Origin: Deinococcus koreensis
GTDB lineage: Bacteria > Deinococcota > Deinococci > Deinococcales > Deinococcaceae
Assembly: GCF_002901445.1 (NCBI RefSeq)
Contig: NZ_PPPD01000004.1
Location: 91,113-155,112, forward strand
Length of the DNA stretch: 64,000 nt
Reading direction: 5' to 3'
The translations under genes and the position numbers were made by a program. Positions 26,797 to 35,042 of this stretch are shown here, in pieces. The notes beneath the pieces were generated by a model. It was not told the origin of the DNA. It did not search any database and was given only the letters and a program-made list of their open reading frames with translations. Position 1 is the stretch's first letter. Each line of letters opens with the position of its first letter.

Positions 26797-27357
26797 TCAC
26801 GCTTCAGCCCCCAGTGTGCTGTCCCGCAACTCCTCCACACTGCGCCGGAAGAGCTCCGGGTCACCCAGCACCCGGGCGACGGTATACGCCCCCTGAATCT
26901 CCAGGAAGATGGAGCTCCGGATTCCGGCGGCGCTCGCCTGAGTGGCCACCGCGTCCTGATAGGCGAGCACGATCCCGGCGGCCCGGGGCGCGGCCGGGTC
27001 ACCCAGGGCACGCAGTTCGGCCGCCAGGGTGCCGAAGGGACAGCCAGCGTCGGCGGCGCCAGCGGGATCTTCGAGCAGCCACGCAAAGTAGCCGGCCAGC
27101 CAGGTGCGGGGCTCCAGGGGTGCGAGCCGCCCGAGCAGCGCCCGCAACTCCCGCTCGCACTCGTCCAGCACTGCCAGTACGAGTTCCTCCCGGGTTTTGA
27201 CGTGGTAGTAGAGGTTGCCCAGTCGGAGGCCGGCCTCCTGGGCGACATCCCTCAGGGTGGTGCCGCCGATGGCCCGCCGCCGGTAACACCGCAGGGCGGC
27301 CTGGATGATCTGCGCGCGTGTGCTGGGCTGGCCCGTCTCCATGGGCCAAGATGTCAT
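26797..27357 (-). CDS. TetR-family transcriptional regulator
   Basis: A 186-aa regulator. The N-terminal helix-turn-helix is RAQIIQAALRCYRRRAIGGT then TLRDVAQEAGLRLGNLYYHV, followed by KTREELVLAVLD. The C-terminal ligand domain contains GCPFGTLAAELRALG, as in TetR proteins of the AcrR/LmrA-like type. Start is either ATG 27357 or ATG 27342; neither has a strong ribosome-binding site. It is divergent from the alpha/beta hydrolase at 27472 with an inverted-repeat operator between, so it probably represses that gene and itself. Confidence 0.88.
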   Translation of the reverse strand: MTSWPMETGQPSTRAQIIQAALRCYRRRAIGGTTLRDVAQEAGLRLGNLYYHVKTREELVLAVLDECERELRALLGRLAPLEPRTWLAGYFAWLLEDPAGAADAGCPFGTLAAELRALGDPAAPRAAGIVLAYQDAVATQASAAGIRSSIFLEIQGAYTVARVLGDPELFRRSVEELRDSTLGAEA

Positions 27358-27397
27358 GAAGTCCGGCAGAACCGCACGTCCCTCTGTCCCTCTACGC

Positions 27398-27417
27398 TCA
27401 GTCAGAAGGTTGACTGA
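27398..27417. promoter_or_regulatory. Inverted-repeat operator between TetR and hydrolase genes
   Basis: TCAGTCA-GAAGGT-TGACTGA: a perfect 7-bp inverted repeat with a 6-nt centre, 41 nt upstream of the TetR ATG (27357) and 55 nt upstream of the hydrolase ATG. It overlaps a TTGACT that could be a -35. This is the expected place and symmetry for a TetR-dimer site. Confidence 0.65.
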
Positions 27418-27471
27418 ATGGAGCAGTGAGGGGTTCGGCGCCGCATCTGAGCGCCGGGCAAGGGAGCACGC

Positions 27472-28356
27472 ATGAAGCACGGCATCTTGGTGACAGTGAT
27501 GGTGGGACTGGTCTCTGGACTCGCGCAGGCGGGGGGAGCACAGGGTGAGCGGTCGGAGGGGATGCTGGACGTGAACGGCGCCCGTATTCATTACGTCTCG
27601 CAGGGCAGCGGCACGCCGATCTTGCTGATCCACGGGTATCCCCTCTCCGGCGAGCTGTTCGCCCGCAACCGTGACGCCCTGGCGGCCGCCGGTTACCGCG
27701 TCATCACCATCGACCTGCGAGGGTTTGGCCAGAGCAGCGCCCCAGCAGGCGATCCCGGCAGCCTGTCCACCTACGCCAAGGACGCCCTGGCCGTGCTGGA
27801 TCAGCTGAACGTGCCCAGGGCGATTATCGGCGGCATGAGCATGGGCGGCCCGATCACCTTCGAGCTGTGGCGCACGGCGCCCGAGCGTTTCCTGGGCATG
27901 ATCCTGATCAATACGCTGGCCAACCCCGCCGGGATCGTGGAGCAGAACATCTGGAAGGGCATGGCGCAAAAAGCCAGCACCTTCGGCCCGCAGTCGCTGG
28001 CGCCCGAACTGCTCAAGGACATGCTCACGGGCGAGACCCGTGTGCGCCGCCCGGCCGACGCGGCCTTCCTGACCGGCATCGTGAGTCAGGCCAGTGTGGC
28101 CGGGGACGTGGCGGGCGCGAACGTGCTGGCGACCCGGCCGGACTCCATCCCTACCCTGAAGACCATCACGGTGCCCACCCTGATCCTGGAGGGCCTGGAG
28201 GACACGGTATACCCGCCGGAATTCAGTCAGAAGATGCAGCAGAACATCGCGGGCTCCAAGCTGGTGATCGTTCCGGGCACGGCGCATGCGGCCATCTTCG
28301 AGAAGGCGGACGCCATGAATGCCGCGATCATCGCCTGGGCGAAGACCATCCGCTAG
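27472..28356 (+). CDS. Exported alpha/beta hydrolase
   Basis: A 294-aa protein with a signal peptide (about 1-21) and an alpha/beta-hydrolase fold. The oxyanion-loop motif ILLIHGYPLSGELF, the nucleophile elbow GGMSMGG, the acid in LEGLEDTVYPP and the histidine in PGTAHAAIF form a complete triad. Substrate unknown; nearest general type is the epoxide hydrolase/haloperoxidase-like esterases. The divergent TetR gene and the operator suggest induction by a small molecule. Confidence 0.87.
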   Translation: MKHGILVTVMVGLVSGLAQAGGAQGERSEGMLDVNGARIHYVSQGSGTPILLIHGYPLSGELFARNRDALAAAGYRVITIDLRGFGQSSAPAGDPGSLSTYAKDALAVLDQLNVPRAIIGGMSMGGPITFELWRTAPERFLGMILINTLANPAGIVEQNIWKGMAQKASTFGPQSLAPELLKDMLTGETRVRRPADAAFLTGIVSQASVAGDVAGANVLATRPDSIPTLKTITVPTLILEGLEDTVYPPEFSQKMQQNIAGSKLVIVPGTAHAAIFEKADAMNAAIIAWAKTIR

Positions 28357-28360
28357 GGTG

Positions 28361-28660
28361 ATGGCCATGGGGGCGCTTCCTGTCCCTGATCCGGTGCCCA
28401 CACGCTGGGCTGGACAGGAGGACGCCGCCGTCCTGGGTGGGCTGGCCCAGCAGGATGAGGCCGCCATGCGCGAACTGCACCGGCGCTACGCCCCCGCACT
28501 CTATGCCCTGGCTCACCGGGCCCAGGTCATTGATCCCGATCGGTGCGTTCAAGACGCCTTCATGGCGATCTGGCGGCACGCGGAGTGCCACTCCCGGAGC
28601 CGTTTCGACGGCCGCACCTGGATGCTGATCCTGGCCCACCAATCGCTGCGCACCGGCTGA
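28361..28660 (+). pseudogene. Truncated ECF sigma factor (region 2 only)
   Basis: From ATG 28361 the 99-aa frame encodes sigma region 2: EDAAVLGGLAQQDEAAMREL, HRRYAPALYALAHRAQ, RCVQDAFMAIWRHA and TWMLILAHQSLRT. It then stops. Region 4, needed for -35 recognition, is absent in all frames up to the next gene. It starts 4 nt after the hydrolase stop. Most likely the broken start of a sigma gene; a short regulatory fragment cannot be excluded. Confidence 0.65.
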
Positions 28661-28792
28661 ACGGCGAATGGCGCCTCAGCATCCCCTCCAGACCCTCATC
28701 CGCCTTCCTTCATCACCCGTCCGTCCGCCGGGGCTGTGTCCTCACTTTCCCACGTCGTCCTGCACCCTGTCGGACACGTTTCAAAGGACACC

Positions 28793-29377
28793 ATGACCAA
28801 GCCTGAATCTGCCAATGACACCACCGATCGCCGCACCGTTTTAGGACGCCTGACCGCCGCCGGTTTGGGCCTGGGCCTGCTGGGTCTGGGCACGTCCGCG
28901 CGGGCCGGCGGCGCCGGCACGGCCATGAAGACCGGGATGACGGAAAAGGACTTCCGCATGGGCGTCATCGGGCCGGCCACCCTCTCCAGGATGGTCAGTC
29001 AGCTGGCGGTGGAGCGGGCCACCAACGCGAACGCCCGCGAGTTCGCCCGCTTCGAGCTGCGCGAGGCCATCGCCGTGACCACGGTGCTCAGGGAACTGAA
29101 GACCCCGGTGCTGCCGATGAACGCTCAGGCGCGGGCCACCCTGACAAAGATTGAAACGGCGGCGCCGGGACTGGACTTCGACCGGGCCTACATCACGGCC
29201 CAGTATGAGAACCACGTCTTCCTGCGTGACCTGGCCACCGCGTACCTGGCCAACACCACCCCGAGCGAGCCGACCTTTCCCGAGCAGCAGGGGCGGCACC
29301 TGGCCACGCTGGCCCTCAACCAGTTCACCGAACACGTCGAGCTGACGGCCCGCATCCTGCGCGAACTCGGGAGCTGA
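28793..29377 (+). CDS. Exported DUF4142 (ferritin-like helical) protein
   Basis: A 194-aa protein starting at ATG 28793 behind AAAGGA. The leader DRRTVLGRLTAAGLGLGLLG has a twin-arginine character. The mature part is a DUF4142-type four-helix domain: KDFRMGVIGPATLSRMVSQL, ATNANAREFARFELREA, FDRAYITAQYENHVFLRDLA. Such proteins are exported and their function is mostly unknown; in several genomes they lie near ECF sigma genes, as here (sigma remnant upstream). Confidence 0.82.
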   Translation: MTKPESANDTTDRRTVLGRLTAAGLGLGLLGLGTSARAGGAGTAMKTGMTEKDFRMGVIGPATLSRMVSQLAVERATNANAREFARFELREAIAVTTVLRELKTPVLPMNAQARATLTKIETAAPGLDFDRAYITAQYENHVFLRDLATAYLANTTPSEPTFPEQQGRHLATLALNQFTEHVELTARILRELGS

Positions 29378-29733
29378 GCGGCGTCTGAGGGTTCTCCCGG
29401 ATTGACCCGCCCCTCGCTGCTCTCCGCATCGTCCAGCGCCCCCCTCTGTGCCGGAGCCAGCCCCGTCTGCCGCGTTCCCGGGACAAGGTCAACGAGAAGA
29501 CCGCGCCCTCGCCCGCTGAGGGGTAACGGCAATCATGCGCCCAATCCCTAAAGAGAGAGGCGAGCAGTGGTCGGGGTCAACCGCGTCTGCCCTCCTGGTA
29601 CAGCCCAAGTTCACCAGACATCACACCCGACGTGACCACCGACCCGGGCGACGGCCCGCCGGAACCCTCCTCTTCTGAACCTGACCACGGTTCCGGCCTG
29701 GCACCTGAACACCCTGTTTTCAAGGAGCGTCCC
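29378..29733. other. Intergenic region without a supported gene
   Basis: About 355 nt. The last part supplies the AAGGAG ribosome-binding site of the lipoprotein gene. A frame beginning at the ATG near 29535 (MRPIPKERGEQWSG) is short and unsupported. No terminator or repeat was recognised. Confidence 0.45.
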
Positions 29734-30522
29734 ATGCGCATATCCCCCGTTCTGCTCGGCATTATCGGTGCCCTGACCCTCTCCAGCTGCGCCCTGAGCG
29801 CCTCCCCCAAGCGCACCTCGCAGACCTATGTGCTCGTTCACGGCGCGCTGCTGGGTGAATTCTCCTGGAACCGCGTCGAGCGCCGTCTGGTCGCCAACGG
29901 CCACACCGTCATCACGCTCGATCTGCCCGGTCACGGCGCCGATCAGACGCCCGTGGAGCAGCTCAGCCTGAACGGCTACCGCGACGCCGTGGTAAAGGCC
30001 ATCGGAGACCAGACGAACGTCGTGCTGGTCGGTCACAGCTTTGGTGGCATGGTCGTGTCCCAGGTCGCCGAGGCCATTCCCAGCAAGATCTCTAAGCTGG
30101 TGTACCTCGCGGCCCTGATTCCCCAAAGCGGCGAGAGCGCCAACGACCTCGCCGGCCGCGACAAGGACTCGCTGTTCGGCAAGTACGTGATGCCCACGCC
30201 GACGGCGCTGGTGTTCAGCCCGGACGGCCTCGGGCCGGTGTTCTGCAACGACTGCAGTGCCGACGACGTGGTCATGCTCCGGGCCAAGTTGCGCCCCGAG
30301 CCGCTGGCTCCCTTTGCCACCCCCGTGACCCTGACGGCGGCGAACTACGGCTCGGTGCGCAAGTACGATGTCCTGACAAAGCAGGACAGAGCAGTCAGTT
30401 ACGCCTTCCAGAAGACCCTGCAGGCGCGGCTGAACTTCGTCAAGAGCGTGGAACTGGACACCGGGCACCTGCCCTTCTTCTCGCGGCCCGATGAACTTGC
30501 AAAGGTGCTCGAAGGGCTCTGA
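29734..30522 (+). CDS. Lipid-anchored alpha/beta hydrolase
   Basis: A 262-aa protein from ATG 29734 behind CAAGGAGC. The lipobox is LTLSSC (C19). The hydrolase fold shows YVLVHGALLGEFSWNRVERR, the nucleophile elbow LVGHSFGGMV and the histidine in ELDTGHLPFF, close to the esterase group annotated as alpha/beta hydrolase or salicylate-esterase-like in other bacteria. It probably acts outside the membrane on a small ester. It is the second exported hydrolase in this stretch. Confidence 0.86.
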   Translation: MRISPVLLGIIGALTLSSCALSASPKRTSQTYVLVHGALLGEFSWNRVERRLVANGHTVITLDLPGHGADQTPVEQLSLNGYRDAVVKAIGDQTNVVLVGHSFGGMVVSQVAEAIPSKISKLVYLAALIPQSGESANDLAGRDKDSLFGKYVMPTPTALVFSPDGLGPVFCNDCSADDVVMLRAKLRPEPLAPFATPVTLTAANYGSVRKYDVLTKQDRAVSYAFQKTLQARLNFVKSVELDTGHLPFFSRPDELAKVLEGL

Positions 30523-30709
30523 GCTGGGGTGGGGCTCCCATTCCCTCCTCATGGGGTATGAGGTCAGCGCCCGAGAAACCGGGGCATCAACGCCTGGCTC
30601 GCCGCTCGGGTGGGCGAGGGTCAGGCGGCTGGAGCCGTGACCGTCAACTCCTCAGCTCGGAAAGCGTCGCATCTACCGGAACGGGAAGCCGCTCAAGTGC
30701 ACGCTCCTG

Positions 30710-30928
30710 TCACTCCCCCACGTCCAGATTTCGCGAACGCACCACGTGTGGCGGCCCAGCCAGCCACGTTTCAAAGCTCGCACTGAACACGCGGTAGTGC
30801 CCACTCTGCCCATGGGCCTGCATCGCCGCGTCGTCCACAAAACGCAGGCGCTGACTGGGCCGCCAGCACTCTGTCGCCCCGCGTCCGGTCACCGCCTCCA
30901 GCCCTGCTACGATGTGGGGCAGGTTCAT
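30710..30928 (-). CDS. Possible small protein of unknown function
   Basis: A 72-aa frame from ATG 30928 with GGGAG 5-9 nt upstream, divergent from the 30931 kinase with only 2 nt between the start codons. The sequence (RFVDDAAMQAHGQSGHYRVF) looks protein-like but matches no family I know. Being so tightly packed against the kinase start is unusual and lowers confidence. Confidence 0.35.
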   Translation of the reverse strand: MNLPHIVAGLEAVTGRGATECWRPSQRLRFVDDAAMQAHGQSGHYRVFSASFETWLAGPPHVVRSRNLDVGE

Positions 30929-30930
30929 CC

Positions 30931-33447
30931 ATGCTCCCGTCCCCTCACCCCGCTGCTGCGCTGACCCTGCTGGACGCGCTGCCCGATCCCCTGATCACGG
31001 TGGACGGGGCTGGCCGCGTCGTGACAGTGAATCAGGCGGGGGCGAAGCTGCTGGGTGAGGCGTCTGCGGCCCTCGTGCACCGCCCGCTGCTGGACGTGCT
31101 GCTGGCCGCTGGACTGGTGTTTCTGCGCCCAGACGGCGCCGCCACCGGACAGCCGCTCCCCCCTGAGTTCGAGCTGCGCGACCGGGCGGCGCAGCGCTGG
31201 TGGTCGGGACGCACGTTTCCCCATGGCGATGGTCTCGCGGTGCAGCTGCAGGACATCACGGAACGCCGGCGGGCGCGGGGCCGGCGCGAGGCCCTCCTGA
31301 GCGTCACGCTGGCGCTGGGGGGGACGACCACGGGTGAGGAGGTCGTCCGGGCCGCGCTGCAGGTCGCCCTGCCGGCCGTGGGCGCGGCCGCCGGCGCGGT
31401 GCTGCGCCTGACCCCGGACGGCGAGGCGCTGGAGATCATGGGCGCGCAGGGCTACCCGGGCGACGTGCTCGCCCGCTGGAAGCGGATTGGGCTGGATCAC
31501 CCCTTCCCCGCGCTGGAGGCCTGGCGCCGCCAGACGCCAGTGTACCTGCGAATCGCCGACCAGCCGGCCCCCTTCCCGGTGCCGCCGGAAGACCGCCGTC
31601 CCACCACCCGGGCACTGGCCGCCCTGCCGCTGCGCTCGGAAGGGGCCATGGTGGGCGTGCTGGCCCTGTCATTTGACTTCGAACCCACCTTCAATGAGTC
31701 CGAACGGGATTTTCTCGAACTGCTCGCCGGCCAGGTCGCGCAGGCGCTCGGACGGGCCCAGTGGCTGGGCGAACGCGAGGGGCTGGCCCGGCAGCGCGAG
31801 CGCGCCTTGAACGAGCTGACCCGGGAACGCGCCCGGCTCGCGGCCATCCTCGACCAGATGCCGGTGGCGCTGTGGGTGGCCGAGCTGCCCGGCGGCCGCT
31901 TAATCGGCGGGAACGCGGCCATCGACCGCGAGCTGGGGTTGAGCTTCCTCCCCGCCGAGAGCACCGAGGAGTACGCGGTATACACCGGCTTTCATCCTGA
32001 CGGGCGACCGTACGCCGCTCACGAGTGGCCGATGGCCCGCACCCTCCGTACCGGCGAGGCGGTGACGGGCGAGGAGATCGAGATGGAGCGCAAGGATGGG
32101 ACTCGTCTGCGCGCCCGCTTCTCCACCGCCATCATCCACGACGCGGACGGCACGCCGGCGCTGGCGGTGGTCAGCGGCACGGACATCACCCAGCTTCACG
32201 ATCTGAACGTGCGCCTGGAGGCGCTGGTGGAGCACCGCACCGCCGCGCTGGACGCCTTTGTGCAGTTCACCGAGGCGGCCGCGACGACCACCGATGGCCT
32301 GACCCTGGCCGGGGTGGCGGTGGGGGTGCTGCGGGCCGCGCTGGGGGAGGTCAGCGTGGCGTACTACCTCCGCTCGGGCGACCTCTGGCAGGCCCGGGTG
32401 CTCTCCGACGACTTTGCCCCGGAGGTGGCGGCGGCGCTGCGCGCGGGCGTCTCCGTGGACAGCCCCAGCTATGCCCAGGCTGCGCGTTCGGGCGAGCCCG
32501 TCTTCGTGGCCGGCTGGGACGCCGCCGCGCAGGGCGTGGCGGTCACAGAGTCCTACAGCGCCGGCGCCTTCTTCCCCTGCGTGGTGGCCGGTCAGACAGT
32601 TGGGCTCCTGGCTGTGGGCAGCCAGCAGGCGCAGGCCTTCACCGAGCGGGAGTGCGGGGTCATTCGCGCGGTGGGTCGCTCGCTGACCCTGGCGCTGGAT
32701 CGCGCCGAGCAGGCTGGGGCGCTGCGCTCACAGCGCGACGCCCTGGACGAGCGCGCCCGGGCCCTGAGTGCGGCCAACGAGCAGCTCGACGCCTTCGCGC
32801 TCTCGGTCTCGCACGACCTGCGCACCCCCGTGCGCCACATCCTGGGCTTCACCGAGTTGCTGAGCCGGAATCTGGGCGGGAGTCTGGACGGGCGCGACCG
32901 GCGGCATCTGGGCGTGATCGGGGAGGCGGCCGGGCGGATGAACGCCCTGATCGACGCGTTGCTGGCCTTCTCGCGCACCGCCCGGCATCCCCTGACGCGC
33001 CAGGCGGTCAATCTGGGCGCGCTGGTGGCCAGCGTCCAGGCGGAGGTGTCGCAAGATCAGACAGGGCAGGCGGCGCAGTGGCTGATCGGAGATCTGCCCA
33101 CCGTGCCCGGTGACGCGGCCCTCCTGCGCCAGGTGCTGGTGAACCTGCTGGGAAACGCCCTGAAGTACAGCCGTACGCGCGCCCCGGCCCGCATCGAGGT
33201 CTGGGCGGAAAGGCAGCCGGAGCACTGGCTGATCGGTGTCCGGGACAACGGCGTCGGCTTTGACCCCCAGTATGGAGGTCGGCTCTTCGGGGTCTTCCAG
33301 CGGCTGCATCCCGAGTCGGAATTCGAGGGTATCGGCGTCGGACTTGCCAACGTGCGCCGCATCGTCGAGCGGCACGGCGGTGAGGTCTGGGCGCAAGGGG
33401 TGCCTGGCGAGGGCGCCACCCTGCGGTTTACCCTCCCCCGGACGTGA
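30931..33447 (+). CDS. Soluble PAS-GAF-PAS-GAF sensor histidine kinase
   Basis: An 838-aa kinase without membrane helices: PAS (10-110), GAF (119-275), PAS (300-425), a GAF of the same type as domains 2/4/6 of the 5833 kinase (445-600), a dimerisation domain with H628 (LSVSHDLRTPVRHILGF) and an ATPase domain with NLLGNALKYSRT, DNGVGFDPQYGGRLFGVFQR and GIGVGLANVRRI. All catalytic boxes are present. No response regulator is adjacent; it may use a distant Rcp1-type receiver such as that at 4267. Confidence 0.92.
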   Translation: MLPSPHPAAALTLLDALPDPLITVDGAGRVVTVNQAGAKLLGEASAALVHRPLLDVLLAAGLVFLRPDGAATGQPLPPEFELRDRAAQRWWSGRTFPHGDGLAVQLQDITERRRARGRREALLSVTLALGGTTTGEEVVRAALQVALPAVGAAAGAVLRLTPDGEALEIMGAQGYPGDVLARWKRIGLDHPFPALEAWRRQTPVYLRIADQPAPFPVPPEDRRPTTRALAALPLRSEGAMVGVLALSFDFEPTFNESERDFLELLAGQVAQALGRAQWLGEREGLARQRERALNELTRERARLAAILDQMPVALWVAELPGGRLIGGNAAIDRELGLSFLPAESTEEYAVYTGFHPDGRPYAAHEWPMARTLRTGEAVTGEEIEMERKDGTRLRARFSTAIIHDADGTPALAVVSGTDITQLHDLNVRLEALVEHRTAALDAFVQFTEAAATTTDGLTLAGVAVGVLRAALGEVSVAYYLRSGDLWQARVLSDDFAPEVAAALRAGVSVDSPSYAQAARSGEPVFVAGWDAAAQGVAVTESYSAGAFFPCVVAGQTVGLLAVGSQQAQAFTERECGVIRAVGRSLTLALDRAEQAGALRSQRDALDERARALSAANEQLDAFALSVSHDLRTPVRHILGFTELLSRNLGGSLDGRDRRHLGVIGEAAGRMNALIDALLAFSRTARHPLTRQAVNLGALVASVQAEVSQDQTGQAAQWLIGDLPTVPGDAALLRQVLVNLLGNALKYSRTRAPARIEVWAERQPEHWLIGVRDNGVGFDPQYGGRLFGVFQRLHPESEFEGIGVGLANVRRIVERHGGEVWAQGVPGEGATLRFTLPRT

Positions 33448-33547
33448 GGGAGGGATCAGCGCGGATGTTGAAACAACCGGGGTCGGGATGCGTGGCGCTC
33501 ACCCCCGGCGCCGTGGCCGGCCGGGCCGCCCCCCTGTCTGTGCGGGA

Positions 33548-34356
33548 GTTGTGGCAAGTTATTGACGTCAGGGCTATGAAAGTGCCTCAGTGACGCAGGC
33601 GGCCTGAACTTCAGGCCGCTTCCTGTACCACTGTGCGCCAGACGTCGAACGCCTGTTTCTGGTGGTGACGACGGTGATGAGCAGGAACAGTACAGCGGGC
33701 CGGGTGGTGCAGATTCGTGATGCGGGCGTGCAGGTCGAGGAATCCTTGTGCTCGTCGTCTTGACCTGAACCCGCGTTGCTGACGCTCCTGTCGGCGTGTG
33801 GGACGATGGGACTGCTCCATCAGGTTGTTGCAACGGGCCGTGGACACGACTTGGATGTGCTCCACACCGTGAAGCACGGGAATTGTGCGCAGGGCAGCAC
33901 CGTAACTCCACAGCTTGTCGGTGTGCACCGTGACGGGGACGCCATATTCACCCAGCAGCCGGACGAAGAAGGACTTGGCCGCTTCAGTGTCCCGGTGACG
34001 CTGCAGGAAAACGTCCAGCACAACGCCGTGCTCATCGACGGCCCGCCACAACCAGTGGGTGACGCCACCGACATCCACGTGCATTTCGTCGAGATGCCAC
34101 CGGGAACCCCGTCGGGGTTCCCGGTGGCGCAGTCCCTGGGCAAACAGGTCGCTGAACTTGATGCACCACGTGCGAATGGATTCGCGGGTGACGGCAATTC
34201 CGCGCTCCAGTAAGAGGTTCTCAACGTCCCGATAACTCAGCGTGAATCGGTGGTAGAGCCAGACGGCATACCCGATGACCTCAAGCGGGAACCGGTAGCC
34301 GGGAAGCTTGTGACCACTCAACACCGCGCCACCCTACCAAACCAACTTGCCACAAC
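33548..34356 (-). mobile_element. IS6-family insertion sequence, complete
   Basis: An 809-bp element bounded by perfect 13-bp inverted repeats GTTGTGGCAAGTT (33548-33560) and AACTTGCCACAAC (34344-34356), enclosing one transposase gene. The flanking octamers differ (gtgcggga on the left, cgtgtcgg on the right), so there is no 8-bp target duplication. That fits IS6-style cointegrate recombination or a later rearrangement. Confidence 0.85.
33611..34324 (-). CDS. IS6-family DDE transposase
   Basis: A 237-aa transposase of full family length. The N-terminus FPLEVIGYAVWLYHRFTLSY with RDVENLLLERGI is the IS6 helix-turn-helix. The catalytic acids are D in WHLDEMHVDVGG, D in VHTDKLWSYG and E in NLMEQSHRPTRRQ. 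No frameshift or stop is seen, so it could be active. Confidence 0.93.
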   Translation of the reverse strand: MLSGHKLPGYRFPLEVIGYAVWLYHRFTLSYRDVENLLLERGIAVTRESIRTWCIKFSDLFAQGLRHREPRRGSRWHLDEMHVDVGGVTHWLWRAVDEHGVVLDVFLQRHRDTEAAKSFFVRLLGEYGVPVTVHTDKLWSYGAALRTIPVLHGVEHIQVVSTARCNNLMEQSHRPTRRQERQQRGFRSRRRAQGFLDLHARITNLHHPARCTVPAHHRRHHQKQAFDVWRTVVQEAA

Positions 34357-34381
34357 CGTGTCGGTACTTTCCGGCCCGAAC

Positions 34382-34404
34382 CACGCAAAGGTGTCGGTAG
34401 TCGA
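34382..34404. repeat. 23-bp direct repeat, copy 1
   Basis: Identical to 34483-34505, starting CACGCAAAGGTGTCGG. The copies are 101 nt apart and lie just outside the right end of the IS6 element. They may mark a recombination scar. Confidence 0.7.
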
Positions 34405-34481
34405 CGCCTGAACCGCGAGATGCCGGAATACGCGAGTGACACAGTATTTTTTGCCATATTTCGAACTGGAGCCCAGCCGGG

Positions 34482-34781
34482 TCACGCAAAGGTGTCGGTA
34501 GTCGAAACCGCCCGGATTCGGCTTTCAAGGTGGCGCGTCACGAAAAACTGGCAGACGTCCCAGGCCACCTCCACCTTCAGTCGGCCGGAGATTTTGTGGC
34601 GGGTACCCATGACCTGGATGGCGTAGTCCTCCAACCTCTCGGGATGGGGGAAGGCCGAGAAGGTCAGGGCTGGGGTGTCTGCGAGTCCGCTTTTGGCGGG
34701 GAAACGCTCGTACAGCAGTGGGAGTACCACGCTCGCATAGCAGGTCTGTGAGCTGTAAACACAGTCGAGAACGGCGTACAC
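34482..34781 (-). CDS. Possible protein fragment of unknown family
   Basis: A 99-aa frame whose C-terminus (AVSTTDTFA) is encoded by copy 2 of the 23-bp repeat. Segments such as LTFSAFPHPERLEDYAIQVM and VAWDVCQFFVTRHLESRI read like real protein, perhaps the end of a longer gene cut by rearrangement. No family recognised and no clear start signal. Confidence 0.35.
   Translation of the reverse strand: MYAVLDCVYSSQTCYASVVLPLLYERFPAKSGLADTPALTFSAFPHPERLEDYAIQVMGTRHKISGRLKVEVAWDVCQFFVTRHLESRIRAVSTTDTFA
34483..34505. repeat. 23-bp direct repeat, copy 2
   Basis: Identical to 34382-34404. In this copy the repeat contains the stop codon of the fragment at 34482-34781. Confidence 0.7.
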
Positions 34782-35042
34782 GCCACTGGGTCAGGGCTGT
34801 CACTCTGGATCGGGTTGAATGGCCTCGGTGCGCACGAACTCACGTAGGTCATGCACGAGCGGCTCAAAAGCGGGGCAGGTCATGCATCAGCTGGGGTGGC
34901 CGCCTGCACCTGCCGCCCGACACGGTCGTACCCGGCATGTGGAAGGTGGAGCATCAATAGTCGCCAGGTACCGGTCGCTATGCGGCGTAAGCACGCTCAA
35001 GGCTGGCTGGGACGATGGCGGCAGATGTATCAGCAGATCCTC

